Positions 48,717-61,331 of a DNA stretch of 64,000 nt are shown in pieces. How positions within the stretch are numbered: position 1 is the stretch's first letter; each line of letters opens with the position of its first letter. The notes below the pieces were generated by a model. That model had not been told where the DNA came from and searched no databases. It worked only from the letters and a program-made list of their open reading frames with translations. The position numbers and the translations under genes are program-made. Source of the stretch: Saccharibacillus sacchari DSM 19268 (lineage in GTDB: Bacteria > Bacillota > Bacilli > Paenibacillales > Paenibacillaceae); NCBI RefSeq assembly GCF_000585395.1, contig NZ_KK073875.1:385186-449185 (forward strand), given 5' to 3'.

Positions 48717-48865
48717 CCTGGACGTTCCTCCTCGAAATTCAGCCTTGAACCTTAACGATAGGCTTTGTATACCGCTATAATGTCATGTAAAATATCCTAG
48801 TACAAGTTATCGTTTATACGGGTATAAAAACTGCTCGATTCCTATTAAGGGAGGTTCGATCGTCC

Positions 48866-49714
48866 ATGAACTCTACTGCCAGACTCCAAGCACTATCCGT
48901 CTTTTTGAAAAGCCAACGAGCCAAAATTTCTCCGGAATCCTTCGGGTTCCCCGCAGGGACAAGACGTCGAACGCCTGGGCTGCGCCGCGAAGAAGTAGCC
49001 CAATTGGCCGGCGTAAGCACAACTTGGTACACCTGGCTTGAGCAAGGGCGCGATATTCAAGCTTCCCCTTCCGTGCTCGATTGCGTTGCCGGCGCGCTCA
49101 AGATGAATGCCGACGAACGCAAATATCTGTATTCGCTCGCGATCGAAGACGGCTCTGCCGCGTACGCGCCGGAATCTCAAACCCTTCGAATCAGTCCGTC
49201 TTTGCAAAAAATCATCACCGGACTTGAGCATTGCCCCGTGATCGTCTCGGATCGAATGTGCAATATAGTCGGATGGAATCAGGCTGCCTGCCACGTTTTT
49301 CTCGACTTTGATCGCATTCCGCCGGAAGAACGCAATATGATTCGCCTCCTCTTTTCACGGCGGGAATTTCGTCGGTTGGCCGTCAATTGGGAACAGTTCG
49401 CCAGCGGCTTTCTGTCCATGTTCCGCTCCTATTACGGCCGCTACGTCAGCGATGAATGGTACGAACGCTTTTTAGGCGAAATGACCGAAGCCTACCCCGA
49501 ATTCCGGTCGATGTGGGAACACGGGCAGGTCAGTTACGCCCCGGAAGTCCATCTTGAGTTTCGTCATGCGAAAGCCGGGAAAATGGTTTACGAACTGACT
49601 TCGCTGAGCGTATCCGGGCAGGATGACCTTCGCTTGAGCATTTACACGCCTGCGCCGGATACCCCTACCGAAAGCAAATTGCGACGTCTGATGGAGGAAG
49701 AAATTTTTTCGTAA
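48866..49714 (+). CDS. XRE/MmyB-type helix-turn-helix regulator
   Basis: This 282-residue protein has an N-terminal HTH (about residues 8-75) with the characteristic RRRTPGLRREEVAQLAGVST and TWYTWLEQGRDIQASPSVLD. The remainder is the MmyB-like PAS-type ligand-binding domain (GLEHCPVIVSDRMCNIVGWN, AACHVFLDFDRIPPEERNMI, LEFRHAKAGKM). MmyB-family domains bind fatty-acid-like ligands. That fits its position divergent from a FabF-type synthase, with a 149-base shared promoter region, but the link is inferred. ATG 48866 follows GGGAGG. Confidence 0.9.
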   Translation: MNSTARLQALSVFLKSQRAKISPESFGFPAGTRRRTPGLRREEVAQLAGVSTTWYTWLEQGRDIQASPSVLDCVAGALKMNADERKYLYSLAIEDGSAAYAPESQTLRISPSLQKIITGLEHCPVIVSDRMCNIVGWNQAACHVFLDFDRIPPEERNMIRLLFSRREFRRLAVNWEQFASGFLSMFRSYYGRYVSDEWYERFLGEMTEAYPEFRSMWEHGQVSYAPEVHLEFRHAKAGKMVYELTSLSVSGQDDLRLSIYTPAPDTPTESKLRRLMEEEIFS

Positions 49715-49795
49715 AACGCTATCTTTCTTCTATTAGAATGCAATTTAATCGAAAACGGTCTCGAAAAAAACATAAAGAAAGCGTATTCTTTTCTC

Positions 49796-49824
49796 TTGTC
49801 AAATCATCTGGTTCTTGTTATGAT
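49796..49824 (+). promoter_or_regulatory. promoter upstream of licT
   Basis: TTGTCA (49796-49801) and TATGAT (49819-49824) with exactly 17 bases between them precede the first RAT sequence. Confidence 0.75.
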
Positions 49825-49829
49825 TGCCT

Positions 49830-49902
49830 TGGGATTGTTACTGAAGAAGGCAAAACCCACCGCATATGCTAGCTGTATATGTGTTGGGTTTTGCCTTCTT
49901 TT
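49830..49902 (+). promoter_or_regulatory. RAT antiterminator site and overlapping terminator ahead of licT
   Basis: GGATTGTTACTG and GGCAAAACC (49832-49857) form a typical LicT/SacY ribonucleic antiterminator. It overlaps a terminator whose arms are AAGGCAAAACCCA (49847-49859) and TGGGTTTTGCCTT (49885-49897). LicT binding to the RAT would prevent the terminator from forming, so the gene is autoregulated. Confidence 0.88.
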
Positions 49903-49930
49903 CGTACCAATCTCTTTTCTAAACGTTGGG

Positions 49931-49944
49931 TGTAAGCGCTTATA
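49931..49944 (+). promoter_or_regulatory. cre (CcpA) site upstream of licT
   Basis: TGTAAGCGCTTATA matches the cre consensus TGWAANCGNTNWCA at 13 of 14 positions. It lies downstream of the promoter and terminator, a roadblock position for carbon catabolite repression. Confidence 0.65.
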
Positions 49945-49984
49945 TCGCCCGTTTCATGATTTCGCAGGATAAGGAGGGCGGCAG

Positions 49985-50821
49985 GTGATCATCGGGAAAA
50001 TTTTCAACAACAACGCCATAATAGCCAGTGACGCAGGCAAAAGTGAATTCGTGGTTATGGGACGCGGCATCGCGTTCAAGAAAAAGATCGGCGAGGCCGT
50101 AGATCAAGACCTGGTCGAGAAAATTTTCGTTTTGCAGCAAAAAGACGCTTCAGAAAAATTCAAGCTCCTGCTGGAAGATGTGCCGCCCGAGTATATCTCC
50201 TTATGTTACGACATCATCGAATACGGCAAAAACATGCTGGACGTGCCCTTAAGCGATTATATCTACGTGACGCTGACGGACCACATGAACAATGCGCTCA
50301 AGCTGCTGGAGGAAGGCATCACGACGACCAACCCGCTGATCTGGGAAATACGGCGCATCTATCCGAAGGAATTCGCGATCGGCAAGAAGGCGCTGGAATT
50401 CATCGAAGACTCAATCAGCAAAAAGTTACCCGAGGACGAAGCGGCGAACGTCGCGCTCCACCTCATCAATGCGCAGATCGACCAGTCTTCCCGCCGAACG
50501 GAAAACGTGACGGCGCAGACGGAAAAGATCAGCGACATCTTGAACATCATCAAGTACAGTTACGGCAAATCGCCGGACGAGAGTTCGATCAGTTACGAGC
50601 GGTTCGTCACGCATCTGCGTTTTTTCTTTCAGCGGATCGGCAAACCTCCTCGCGGCGAACTCGAAGACGACTTTTTGCTCAAGCAGGTCAAGTCGAAGTA
50701 CAAAAAAGCTTACGCCTGCATGCTCAAAGTCGAGACGTACCTTCAGATCGAACTGCCCGACGAAGAAAAATTGTACCTGACGCTGCATATCCATCGCGTC
50801 ACCCGGGAATCGGCCCCTTAA
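49985..50821 (+). CDS. licT: BglG/LicT family transcriptional antiterminator
   Basis: This 278-residue protein has an N-terminal RNA-binding CAT domain (residues 1-55, IIGKIFNNNAIIASDAGKSE, VVMGRGIAFKKKIGE) and two PTS regulation domains. PRD1 has YIYVTLTDHMNNALK and EIRRIYPKEFAIGKKAL. PRD2 has SYERFVTHLRFFFQRIGK and LPDEEKLYLTLHIHRVT. The PRD His residues are phosphorylated by HPr or the beta-glucoside PTS to set activity. The start is GTG 49985 after AAGGAGGGCGGCAG. It controls its own leader RAT and the second RAT before bglP. Confidence 0.94.
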   Translation: MIIGKIFNNNAIIASDAGKSEFVVMGRGIAFKKKIGEAVDQDLVEKIFVLQQKDASEKFKLLLEDVPPEYISLCYDIIEYGKNMLDVPLSDYIYVTLTDHMNNALKLLEEGITTTNPLIWEIRRIYPKEFAIGKKALEFIEDSISKKLPEDEAANVALHLINAQIDQSSRRTENVTAQTEKISDILNIIKYSYGKSPDESSISYERFVTHLRFFFQRIGKPPRGELEDDFLLKQVKSKYKKAYACMLKVETYLQIELPDEEKLYLTLHIHRVTRESAP

Positions 50822-50857
50822 CGGGACGTTCCTTTACGACAGAGCGCAAGCGTATTC

Positions 50858-50871
50858 AGTAAGCGTTATCA
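50858..50871 (+). promoter_or_regulatory. cre (CcpA) site upstream of bglP
   Basis: AGTAAGCGTTATCA matches the cre consensus at 13 of 14 positions and lies between licT and the second RAT. Confidence 0.6.
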
Positions 50872-50884
50872 ATTTCATAAAATC

Positions 50885-52921
<2,037 letters not shown>

Positions 52922-52943
52922 TCCTATTGCCGAAACATTTTGA

Positions 52944-54488
<1,545 letters not shown>

Positions 54489-54532
54489 GCTTCTGGGGAA
54501 AGTCCTATTCGGGGAAGAAGCTGGGGCGCTGC

Positions 54533-54572
54533 GGGGGAATTCGTTCAAAGGCGTTTTTCACTGAATTCCCCC
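54533..54572. repeat. inverted-repeat element R2, copy 2
   Basis: GGGGGAATTC (54533-54542) and GAATTCCCCC (54563-54572) are perfect 10-bp arms around a 20-base loop containing GTTCAAAGGCGTTTTTCACT. Outer arms AAGCTTCTGGGGAA (54488-54501) and TTCCCCAAAGCTT (54605-54617) pair imperfectly. Loop, arms and the following CTCCGCTTTTCGCCTCG resemble 41115-41230. It follows bglA and may act as its processing or termination signal. Confidence 0.65.
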
Positions 54573-54640
54573 TCCGCTTTTCGCCTCGTCCGCGAGCGGA
54601 AAATTCCCCAAAGCTTATAGTCAGCTTTTAAAAGTGAACA

Positions 54641-54713
54641 GCAGCTTGACCGCTTAAGATGTCAGGTTGTGCCCATCGCAAACCTTGAATTTAATGCGGT
54701 CAAGGTACTGCTT
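54641..54713. repeat. palindromic element M4 (shortened MITE-like)
   Basis: AGCAGCTTGACCGC (54641-54654) faces GCGGTCAAGGTACTGCT (54697-54713). The left end lacks three bases found in the M1 consensus. The inner AGGTTG/CAAACCT remains, but the GAAACGCAC hairpin is missing. Confidence 0.65.
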
Positions 54714-54764
54714 TAAGGACTTTGACTATTTTCCATCTCGTTATACCCGTAATACCCCCATGTT

Positions 54765-54844
54765 AAAGCCGCTCCCTGCTTCCCTCAGGGTATGGCGTTT
54801 CCGTGATCTTCGGTGAAGATGACGGGCACGCCGAGCGGCTTTTT
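54765..54844. terminator. long terminator hairpin with nested arms
   Basis: AAAGCCGCTC and GAGCGGCTTTTT form the outer stem. ATGGCGT with ACGCC and ATCTTC with GAAGAT pair inside. A T-run follows on the plus side. It lies in the 441-base gap between bglA and the NUDIX gene. Confidence 0.7.
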
Positions 54845-54929
54845 GTTATGCGTATTTTAGTTTGCGAGGCTTCGGTCGGTTGGCTATGCGCATAGACCAA
54901 CAGTCTTGATCCGACGCTTATCTAAGCAT

Positions 54930-55382
54930 TTATTCGCCTTCGTAATTAAAAGTATCGTACCACCGGCCTTGTTGAGCGTTTTTCCAGGCTTGTTTGATAA
55001 AAGGGATCGTTGTATCGGGCAGACTGTGCAGCGGGAACCAGGATAATTCTTGGCATTTATCCGGTTCGCGGTTGGTAATCTCGCCGTTCCAGCGGGTGGT
55101 TCGGAAAAAGAAGTCGATGCGTTCGTCGGCTTCCGGGTGAGGTGCGCCTATTTGCATGACGGCAATCAGACATAGGTCATCGGGATCGACGACGGCGCCG
55201 CATTCTTCGAAGGCTTCTCGGACGGCGGCTTGAAGGGCGATTTCTCCGCGGTCGATTTTGCCTGCGGGGAGTCCGTATTGGTTGTCGTTATGGCCTGTGT
55301 TTTGCCTTTTCAAGAGGAGGACTTGGTCTTGCCTCGTAAAAAAGATATGGGCGACGCTGACGCGTTTGAAAGTTGAGGTCAT
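54930..55382 (-). CDS. NUDIX hydrolase
   Basis: This protein of about 150 residues has the Nudix box G-x5-E-x7-REVXEEXGU in the form GKIDRGEIALQAAVREAFEECG (about residues 36-57), inside the usual alpha/beta/alpha sandwich (VAHIFFTRQDQVLLLKRQN upstream). Members cleave nucleoside diphosphates linked to another moiety. No extra domain fixes the substrate. Starts at 55400 and 55382 are both possible. The latter has GGAG 12 bases upstream. It is monocistronic and divergent from the lipoprotein gene. Confidence 0.9.
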   Translation of the reverse strand: MTSTFKRVSVAHIFFTRQDQVLLLKRQNTGHNDNQYGLPAGKIDRGEIALQAAVREAFEECGAVVDPDDLCLIAVMQIGAPHPEADERIDFFFRTTRWNGEITNREPDKCQELSWFPLHSLPDTTIPFIKQAWKNAQQGRWYDTFNYEGE

Positions 55383-55494
55383 GACGGCTTTTTTCTCCAT
55401 TCTGTCAGGTTTTGATTTCGGATTTCGCTTGCAACACTTTTCTATTTCTTTGCGTTATTAAAGATAAGAAAAAGGATTGATCAGGGAGGTTCGT

Positions 55495-56157
55495 ATGAAA
55501 AATGCTGCATGGTTTCGGGTGACGACGATCATGATTGTTCTATTCGTTACATGTACGGCTTGCGGAAATCCGTCGGAACAGTCGAATGGAACGAATAGCG
55601 CGCGTAAAGTCGGCCAAGAGCATCAGGATCGGTTTATTGCTCATTCCCAGCCTGAACTGATTCAATATGATAAAAATCAATTGGTGAACGAATCGGATGT
55701 GATCGTGTCCGGCATTGTGCTGTCGCAAGAAGTTCAAAAGGATTTTGAAGGACTTCCTGCAACGGATACATGGATACAAGTTCAAACGGTATATAAAGGA
55801 ACTTCTGCCGAGACTGTGGAAATACGAGCGGACGGCGGAGAGATGGAAGATGTCATTCATATCGTCGATGTTCCTACCCCGCTCCAGTTTTCTATTGGCG
55901 AAAAAGTAATGGTGTTCCTTAGTCATAATAAAGGTTCTCGGCCGGATCAGGAAGATTTCGGCTACTATGTGGTCGGACAAGCTCAAGGAAAATTTAATAT
56001 CGACGCGCTTTCGGAATCTTTGATCCAAAACGATACAGGCACGCACCGTTTCGATCTCCAAAACTTTCAGCAGGAAATCGATCAGATCGAGGCTTACAAC
56101 AAGAAACATAATACGCCCAGAACGACGTTACCCGAAGGGCAAGAAAGCCGGATTTAA
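55495..56157 (+). CDS. putative lipoprotein, function unknown
   Basis: This 220-residue protein has a lipoprotein-like leader (about residues 1-22, MIVLFVTCTAC) with Cys23 as the likely lipid-modified residue. The -3 position is Cys, so the lipobox is not ideal. The mature part contains DVIVSGIVLSQEVQKDFEG, TDTWIQVQTVYKGTS and IGEKVMVFLSHNKGSR, which look like a beta-rich domain reminiscent of small OB- or fibronectin-like folds. I do not recognise a named family. ATG 55495 follows GGGAGG. Its stop codon overlaps the stop of the convergent hydrolase gene. Confidence 0.75.
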   Translation: MKNAAWFRVTTIMIVLFVTCTACGNPSEQSNGTNSARKVGQEHQDRFIAHSQPELIQYDKNQLVNESDVIVSGIVLSQEVQKDFEGLPATDTWIQVQTVYKGTSAETVEIRADGGEMEDVIHIVDVPTPLQFSIGEKVMVFLSHNKGSRPDQEDFGYYVVGQAQGKFNIDALSESLIQNDTGTHRFDLQNFQQEIDQIEAYNKKHNTPRTTLPEGQESRI

Positions 56158-57242
56158 TAACGTAGAAATTCCCGCATTCCGCTCAAATAGCCTTTATCGA
56201 ACAATTGTTTTGGCATGAATATGGCAGTGAGGGCCGTCCAGAGCTTCGAGTCGACCATTTGCGGCTTCAGCATAGAGTGGTTGGCTTCTGGTAGACGTTG
56301 TACATCCAGTAGAGATTTCGGAATCTTGCTCCGGTATACGGCTTCGGTATTGTCCGAATCCACATTGATATCTTGGCCGCCCAGCACCAGATACACGGGA
56401 CTTTTAAAATTCGCCAATTCATCGGTCGAATCCGATTCGAAGTTTTTGCCGATAAAAGTCCAGCGGTCTTGTGAAACGGCTTCTTCATCGGATAAGGCGA
56501 CTTTCTCCCGATACTCTTCATAAGTCGCACGCTGCTTTAACAGTTCCAGCACAATGGCGTCTTCTTGTTCGACTTTTGCGATATCCGCTGTGGATGCTCC
56601 ACTCTGCTCCAATTCTTTTCGCGTATTATATCGTCCCTGCCGAATCCAGTTCACCGCGGGAGCTACGAGAATATGGAAGGCCAGATCAGGCTCGTCACGG
56701 TCAATTTTAGGAATAACCCAACCTGCCTGGCTTGCCCCCCACAGACCGATATGCGAAGCGTCGATCTCCGGCTGAGCGCGCGCCCACTCTATCGCATACC
56801 GTGTATCTCTCGCCCGATCCTCCATGCTCTGATCCAACCAGTTCCCCTCAGATCCGCCAACTCCCCTTTTATCCAAAGACAACGATGCATAACCTTCCTC
56901 GGCAAAAGCTTCCCATAATGGCTTATAAGCATCGTCATAAGTGGCATTCGTTGGACCGTCTCCATGGACGAATACAACCAATCCGAACGGACCGGAACTG
57001 TTTTTCGGCAGCACTAACACGCCCGTCAATATTCCCTCCGGCGTCTCGATCGACACCTGCCGCTCGTCAAAACGGAACGTATTTTGAACAAGGAACAAGG
57101 CGACGGCCGTCGCGACAATCGCAAGCATAACCGCCCCGGTGATCCAAAGCCGTTTTCTACGGAGAGATGGTTGGATTTGCTTGTACGGTTTCCGCTGCTC
57201 CGCAATCTGATTCTGATCTTCAATCGCTTGTCTTCTCTCCAT
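56154..57242 (-). CDS. membrane-anchored alpha/beta hydrolase (acyl-CoA thioester/peptidase-type)
   Basis: This 362-residue protein has one N-terminal membrane helix (about residues 30-50: LWITGAVMLAIVATAVALFL) after a basic cytosolic stretch. An extracellular alpha/beta hydrolase follows. GLVVFVHGDGPTNATYD gives the oxyanion region, GLWGASQAGWVIP the nucleophile elbow G-x-S-x-G, and VYLVLGGQDINVDSD with EANHSMLKP the Asp and His. Such proteins resemble YitV/BaaT-type or prolyl-oligopeptidase-like esterases. The start is most likely ATG 57242. AAGGAG lies 13 bases upstream. It is last in the merR-GNAT-hydrolase unit. Confidence 0.85.
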   Translation of the reverse strand: MERRQAIEDQNQIAEQRKPYKQIQPSLRRKRLWITGAVMLAIVATAVALFLVQNTFRFDERQVSIETPEGILTGVLVLPKNSSGPFGLVVFVHGDGPTNATYDDAYKPLWEAFAEEGYASLSLDKRGVGGSEGNWLDQSMEDRARDTRYAIEWARAQPEIDASHIGLWGASQAGWVIPKIDRDEPDLAFHILVAPAVNWIRQGRYNTRKELEQSGASTADIAKVEQEDAIVLELLKQRATYEEYREKVALSDEEAVSQDRWTFIGKNFESDSTDELANFKSPVYLVLGGQDINVDSDNTEAVYRSKIPKSLLDVQRLPEANHSMLKPQMVDSKLWTALTAIFMPKQLFDKGYLSGMREFLRY

Positions 57243-57300
57243 CTTGCTTCGAATTCTCCTTCCTTCATGCCTTGAGTCAAAACGTGTTATCTTTGGCGGC

Positions 57301-57951
57301 TCAACGAACATTCCTTTTCATCAGCTGCCAGTTTCGTTCGCCGAACAGCCATCCGCCCAGCGGCCGCCGCTCGGTTCGAACATATGAAAATCCCATGGAT
57401 TCATACAGCCGCATTGCACCCGAATTGTGTTCCGACACATGCAAGGAGAAAACTGTAAAGCCGTGTTGATAAGCAAAAGATAAAACCTGCTGCATCAGTT
57501 TCCGTCCGATTCCACACCCCCGATAACGAGAATGAACCGCCACATGCTCGACATAACATTCGCCCTCGGACGGCGTATACGCGAGTGCGGCCATTCCCGC
57601 TGTCAGACGCAATACGTCCCATAACCCGAATTCCAGCACAAGCGCGATGAGCGAAGGTTCGTTTGTCTGACTGCCGGCACGAAACGCATCATCTTTATAT
57701 CGAGGCGTTCCCTTCCAGGCAATCGTTCCGACGGGCGTATGTTTCAGGAAAGCTGTGTACTGCCGACAATCTCCTTCATTACGATACGGCCACGATGCGG
57801 CTAGCAAGCGGGCAATCTTTTCTTTATCCATTCGAGCGGAAGTCGCGAACTTTTTCCGAAATGAGCCGGCCAGCAATCGACATGCGTCGAGATGATAATC
57901 CGCACTGCTCGGTTCAATTCGAAGAGACGATAAGACTTCAAGATTCGTCAT
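57301..57951 (-). CDS. GNAT family N-acetyltransferase
   Basis: This 216-residue protein has a C-terminal GNAT domain. HVAVHSRYRGCGIGRKLMQQ is motif A, with the acetyl-CoA pyrophosphate loop R-G-x-G-I-G. LHVSEHNSGAMRLYESMGF is motif B. The N-terminal 80 residues are less typical. The substrate is unknown. ATG 57951 has GGGAAGAAG upstream. The start overlaps the end of the merR gene by 14 bases, and the hydrolase gene follows after 58 bases, so the three are co-transcribed. Confidence 0.9.
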   Translation of the reverse strand: MTNLEVLSSLRIEPSSADYHLDACRLLAGSFRKKFATSARMDKEKIARLLAASWPYRNEGDCRQYTAFLKHTPVGTIAWKGTPRYKDDAFRAGSQTNEPSLIALVLEFGLWDVLRLTAGMAALAYTPSEGECYVEHVAVHSRYRGCGIGRKLMQQVLSFAYQHGFTVFSLHVSEHNSGAMRLYESMGFSYVRTERRPLGGWLFGERNWQLMKRNVR

Positions 57952-58735
57952 CTTCTTCCCACTCTCCCACGCGGACTTGCAGCTCGACCTTCATCGAAGT
58001 CCCGCCGAACAGCGAGAGGTACGATTTTTCGATCAAAATAAAGATGTCCGCCTCAAAGCCGAAAGTTTCTTGGATATAGAGAAAAGCCTCTTCGATTCTT
58101 CGACCTACCTCCGCGTTATCGACAGCATCGAAGTTCTCGCACAGATACAGGCCGCGTTCAAGAATCCGATCGACCGAACACGCCTGCCGGTCGTCCTCTG
58201 CATCGAAATATAAAATCGTTCCTTGATCGCTCTGTACATAATATAAGTCTGTCTCGAACAAATTCGCCGGACGATTTTGTGCTTTCAGCAGCATTCTTGC
58301 CGTTGGCTCGGTTCGATCTCCAAGCTCTACCCAACGTACAAGTTTACGATCAGGTTGACGCCGTAGCTCTCGTTGGACGTTCTTTTGTGCCTGCATATTC
58401 GCTCGTTCCTCTAAAATATGCCGGGTAAAATATTCGATTCGTTGCAAACGAACAATCTCTCGCTGAAGCTGCTGCACGGAATCAAGCAAGAGCTGTTCAT
58501 GAGCTTCCGCATCGTCTTCATCAAACACCTTCCCGACCTCCGCTACCGGAATATTCAAGTTACGCAGCAGCAGAACATGCGACAGTCGGTAAATTTCGTC
58601 AACGCCGTAGCGCCGATAGCCGTTGGCTTCGATATGCGCGGGAAGCAGCAGCCCTTTTTCTTCAAAATAACGCACCTGATGCACGGACACTCCCATCAAT
58701 TGCGCAAATTCGCGTATGCTCAAAAAATCATTCAT
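57938..58735 (-). CDS. MerR family transcriptional regulator with C-terminal effector domain
   Basis: This 265-residue regulator has an N-terminal MerR winged HTH (SIREFAQLMGVSVHQVRYFE, GLLLPAHIEANGYRRYGVDE) and a dimerisation coiled coil (about residues 85-120). The C-terminal domain of about 140 residues (LYYVQSDQGTILYFDAEDDR, GLYLCENFDAVD, DIFILIEKSYLSLFGG) has GyrI-like character, suggesting a small-molecule effector. ATG 58735 follows AAGGGG. The promoter upstream has the 19-bp spacer and dyad expected of MerR targets, so it probably regulates its own operon. Confidence 0.92.
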   Translation of the reverse strand: MNDFLSIREFAQLMGVSVHQVRYFEEKGLLLPAHIEANGYRRYGVDEIYRLSHVLLLRNLNIPVAEVGKVFDEDDAEAHEQLLLDSVQQLQREIVRLQRIEYFTRHILEERANMQAQKNVQRELRRQPDRKLVRWVELGDRTEPTARMLLKAQNRPANLFETDLYYVQSDQGTILYFDAEDDRQACSVDRILERGLYLCENFDAVDNAEVGRRIEEAFLYIQETFGFEADIFILIEKSYLSLFGGTSMKVELQVRVGEWEEDDES

Positions 58736-58764
58736 GACCTTTCCCCTTTCCGATTCCTGTCTTT

Positions 58765-58795
58765 ACTATAAAGGTTAGGTCAGACCTAAGGTCAA
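58765..58795 (-). promoter_or_regulatory. MerR-type promoter/operator with 19-bp spacer
   Basis: On the minus strand, TTGACC (58795-58790) and TATAGT (58770-58765) are 19 bases apart, longer than the usual 17 and typical for MerR-controlled promoters. A perfect 15-bp dyad, TTAGGTCAGACCTAA (58775-58789), lies within the spacer. Confidence 0.8.
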
Positions 58796-58862
58796 TCTTT
58801 AAGTCGTATTTGCATGTTTGCCACCTTTTTCAACAAACTTACTAAAAATAACCGAAAAAGTG

Positions 58863-58909
58863 TTGACATTGATTGTGCACGAGGTATAATAAGGTCAAAG
58901 AAAGTCAAA
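58863..58909 (+). promoter_or_regulatory. clpE promoter and CtsR operator
   Basis: TTGACA (58863-58868) and TATAAT (58885-58890), spaced by 16 bases, are followed by GGTCAAA-GAA-AGTCAAA (58893-58909), an exact match to the CtsR heptad repeat RGTCAAA-NAN-RGTCAAA. It covers the expected start of transcription. A second partial GGTCGAA at 58914 may be a weaker site. The leader to the start codon is about 200 bases with no convincing gene. Confidence 0.88.
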
Positions 58910-59107
58910 GTCAGGTCGAAAGATCAAACTTTTACCTTGATGAACAAACTTGAAGAACGTCACCTCCGATTAGCGGTCTTCGATTCTGTGCAGCCTTTGA
59001 CTTTCGTTCCCCCTATTCCGGCAGGCCCCTTCTCCCCTGAAGGGACCCGCCGTTTCCTGAATCACATGAGAAATACTTAAATCGTACAATGAAAGGGGCA
59101 TGCCTTC

Positions 59108-61297
59108 ATGCGCTGTCAACACTGTAACCATAATCAAGCAACCGTCGGTTTGAGCCTCACCCTTAACAATAAATCCGAAAAAATGTTCCTTTGCGAAGAC
59201 TGCTACGCCAAAGTGAGCGGCGGCGTGCCGTTCGCGGCAGGCATGGGACAGTCTGGCCAATCACCGTTCGAAGAACTGTTCCGCGGCTTCATGCAAGGTC
59301 AGTCCTCCAACGGACAGCCATCCCGCCAACAAGGCGCTCAAGCGCAAAACGGTCGCCGCGGCGGCGGTCTGCTGGATCAACTCGGCCGCAACCTGAACGA
59401 TGCGGCTCGCGGCGGCAAGATCGACAACGTCATCGGACGCGACGAAGAGATCGATCGCGTGATCGAAATTCTGAATCGTCGCAACAAAAATAATCCGGTC
59501 CTGATCGGCGAGCCGGGCATCGGCAAGACGGCGATCGCCGAAGGTCTTGCGCTCCGCATCACGGAAGGCCAGGTTCCCGCGAAGCTTTTAAATAAAGAAG
59601 TATACTCGCTGGACGTCGCTTCCCTCGTGGCAGGCACAGGCGTCCGCGGTCAATTCGAAGAAAAGGTCAAGCAACTGATCGCCGAGCTGGAGCAGCGTCA
59701 AAACGTATTGCTGTTCATCGACGAGATTCATTTGCTGGTCGGCGCGGGTTCTGCGGAAGGTTCCATGGACGCGGGCAATATTCTGAAGCCGGTACTCGCT
59801 CGCGGCGAACTGCAAGTGATCGGCGCGACGACATTGAAAGAATACCGTCAGATTGAAAAAGATGCCGCGCTGGAACGTCGTTTCCAACCCGTGATGGTCG
59901 ATGAACCGACTGCCGAAGAAACGGTCGAAATTCTGAAAGGACTGCGCGCGAAATACGAGCAGTTCCACGGCGTTCGTTACCCGGACGAGACGCTTGAAGC
60001 GTGCGTGCGTTTGTCGAGCCGTTACATTCAGGACCGTTTCCTGCCGGACAAAGCGATCGACTTGCTGGACGAATCCGGAGCGAAATTGAATCTGCGCGCT
60101 TCCACGGGCGGAACCGATGAGATCAAGGCTCGTTTGGAACAAATCAAGATCGAAAAAGACGCCGCTGCACGGGAAGAAGATTACGAACGCGCCGCCAAGC
60201 TGCGCGATGAGGAAACATCCCTGACCGCTCGTCTGAACGGCGAAGTTCCGGCTGAAGAGATGCTTGAAGTCAGCGTCGAAGATATTCAAAACATCATCGA
60301 ACGCAAAACAGGCATCCCGGTCGGCAAACTGCAAGCGGACGAGCGCGGCAAAATGAAAAATCTGGCCGCGCGTCTGGAAAGCCGCGTCATCGGCCAAGCG
60401 GAAGCGGTCGACAAAGTTGCCAAAGCCGTTCGCCGCGGACGTGCCGGACTGCGCAACGATACCAAGCCGATTGCCTCCTTCCTGTTCGTCGGACCGACCG
60501 GCGTCGGCAAAACGGAATTGTCCAAAGCGCTGGCGGATGAATTGTTCGGCAGCAATGAAGCGATGATCCGTCTCGATATGAGCGAATACATGGAACGCCA
60601 CTCCGTGTCCAAGCTGATCGGCTCGCCTCCGGGTTATGTCGGTCACGAAGAAGCAGGGCAATTGACGGAAAAAGTCCGCCGCAATCCGTACAGCATCATC
60701 CTGCTCGACGAGATCGAAAAAGCGCACCCGGATGTTCAGCATATGTTCCTGCAAGTGCTCGACGACGGGCGTCTGACCGACAGCCAAGGCCGTACGGTCA
60801 GCTTCAAAGACACGGTTATCATCATGACGTCGAATGCAGGCACAACAGCCGAGAAGAAAATCACGATGGGCTTCACGGCGAAAACGGAAGAAACGCGCTC
60901 GATCATGAATTCGCTGGGTCAGCATTTCCGTCCCGAGTTCCTGAACCGTTTCGACGGGATCGTACCGTTTGCTTCACTCAAGGAAGAAGACTTGGTGACG
61001 ATCGTCGACAACATGCTCGGCGAGATCAAATCCAATCTGTCGGCGCGCGGCATCTCGCTGGATATCACGGACGAAGCGAAGCGCAAACTGGCCGAGCTGG
61101 GCTACGATCCTTCCTTCGGTGCCCGTCCGCTGCGCCGTATGATTCAACAACATGTGGAAGACGGCGTGACGGATTTGCTGCTGGATGACGAGGACGTAAC
61201 TGCCATCACGGTAGAGTTGGTTGACGATCAGATCGTGGTCGTACGAAACGAAGACGTTCAAACCAGCGTAGCGCCTCTGCTGCATAAAGAAGTCTAA
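59108..61297 (+). CDS. clpE: ATP-dependent Clp protease ATP-binding subunit ClpE
   Basis: This 729-residue Hsp100 unfoldase has an N-terminal zinc finger (CQHC ... CEDC, residues 3-35) in place of the usual ClpC N-domain, which identifies ClpE. D1 has Walker [10 protein letters not shown] and [13 protein letters not shown]-type segment, [14 protein letters not shown], lies in the linker. D2 has [20 protein letters not shown] and [11 protein letters not shown]. Working with ClpP, it degrades misfolded proteins during heat stress. ATG 59108 follows AAAGGGG. The CtsR box upstream explains its stress induction. Confidence 0.95.
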   Translation: MRCQHCNHNQATVGLSLTLNNKSEKMFLCEDCYAKVSGGVPFAAGMGQSGQSPFEELFRGFMQGQSSNGQPSRQQGAQAQNGRRGGGLLDQLGRNLNDAARGGKIDNVIGRDEEIDRVIEILNRRNKNNPVLIGEPGIGKTAIAEGLALRITEGQVPAKLLNKEVYSLDVASLVAGTGVRGQFEEKVKQLIAELEQRQNVLLFIDEIHLLVGAGSAEGSMDAGNILKPVLARGELQVIGATTLKEYRQIEKDAALERRFQPVMVDEPTAEETVEILKGLRAKYEQFHGVRYPDETLEACVRLSSRYIQDRFLPDKAIDLLDESGAKLNLRASTGGTDEIKARLEQIKIEKDAAAREEDYERAAKLRDEETSLTARLNGEVPAEEMLEVSVEDIQNIIERKTGIPVGKLQADERGKMKNLAARLESRVIGQAEAVDKVAKAVRRGRAGLRNDTKPIASFLFVGPTGVGKTELSKALADELFGSNEAMIRLDMSEYMERHSVSKLIGSPPGYVGHEEAGQLTEKVRRNPYSIILLDEIEKAHPDVQHMFLQVLDDGRLTDSQGRTVSFKDTVIIMTSNAGTTAEKKITMGFTAKTEETRSIMNSLGQHFRPEFLNRFDGIVPFASLKEEDLVTIVDNMLGEIKSNLSARGISLDITDEAKRKLAELGYDPSFGARPLRRMIQQHVEDGVTDLLLDDEDVTAITVELVDDQIVVVRNEDVQTSVAPLLHKEV

Positions 61298-61331
61298 ACT
61301 TAATCCCTTTTCTTTTCGACAATATAGATAC

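Noticed and set aside
58814-59080. 88-codon frame in the clpE leader
   Set aside because: It begins upstream of the promoter and spans the -35, -10 and CtsR box, so it cannot be a real gene on that transcript.
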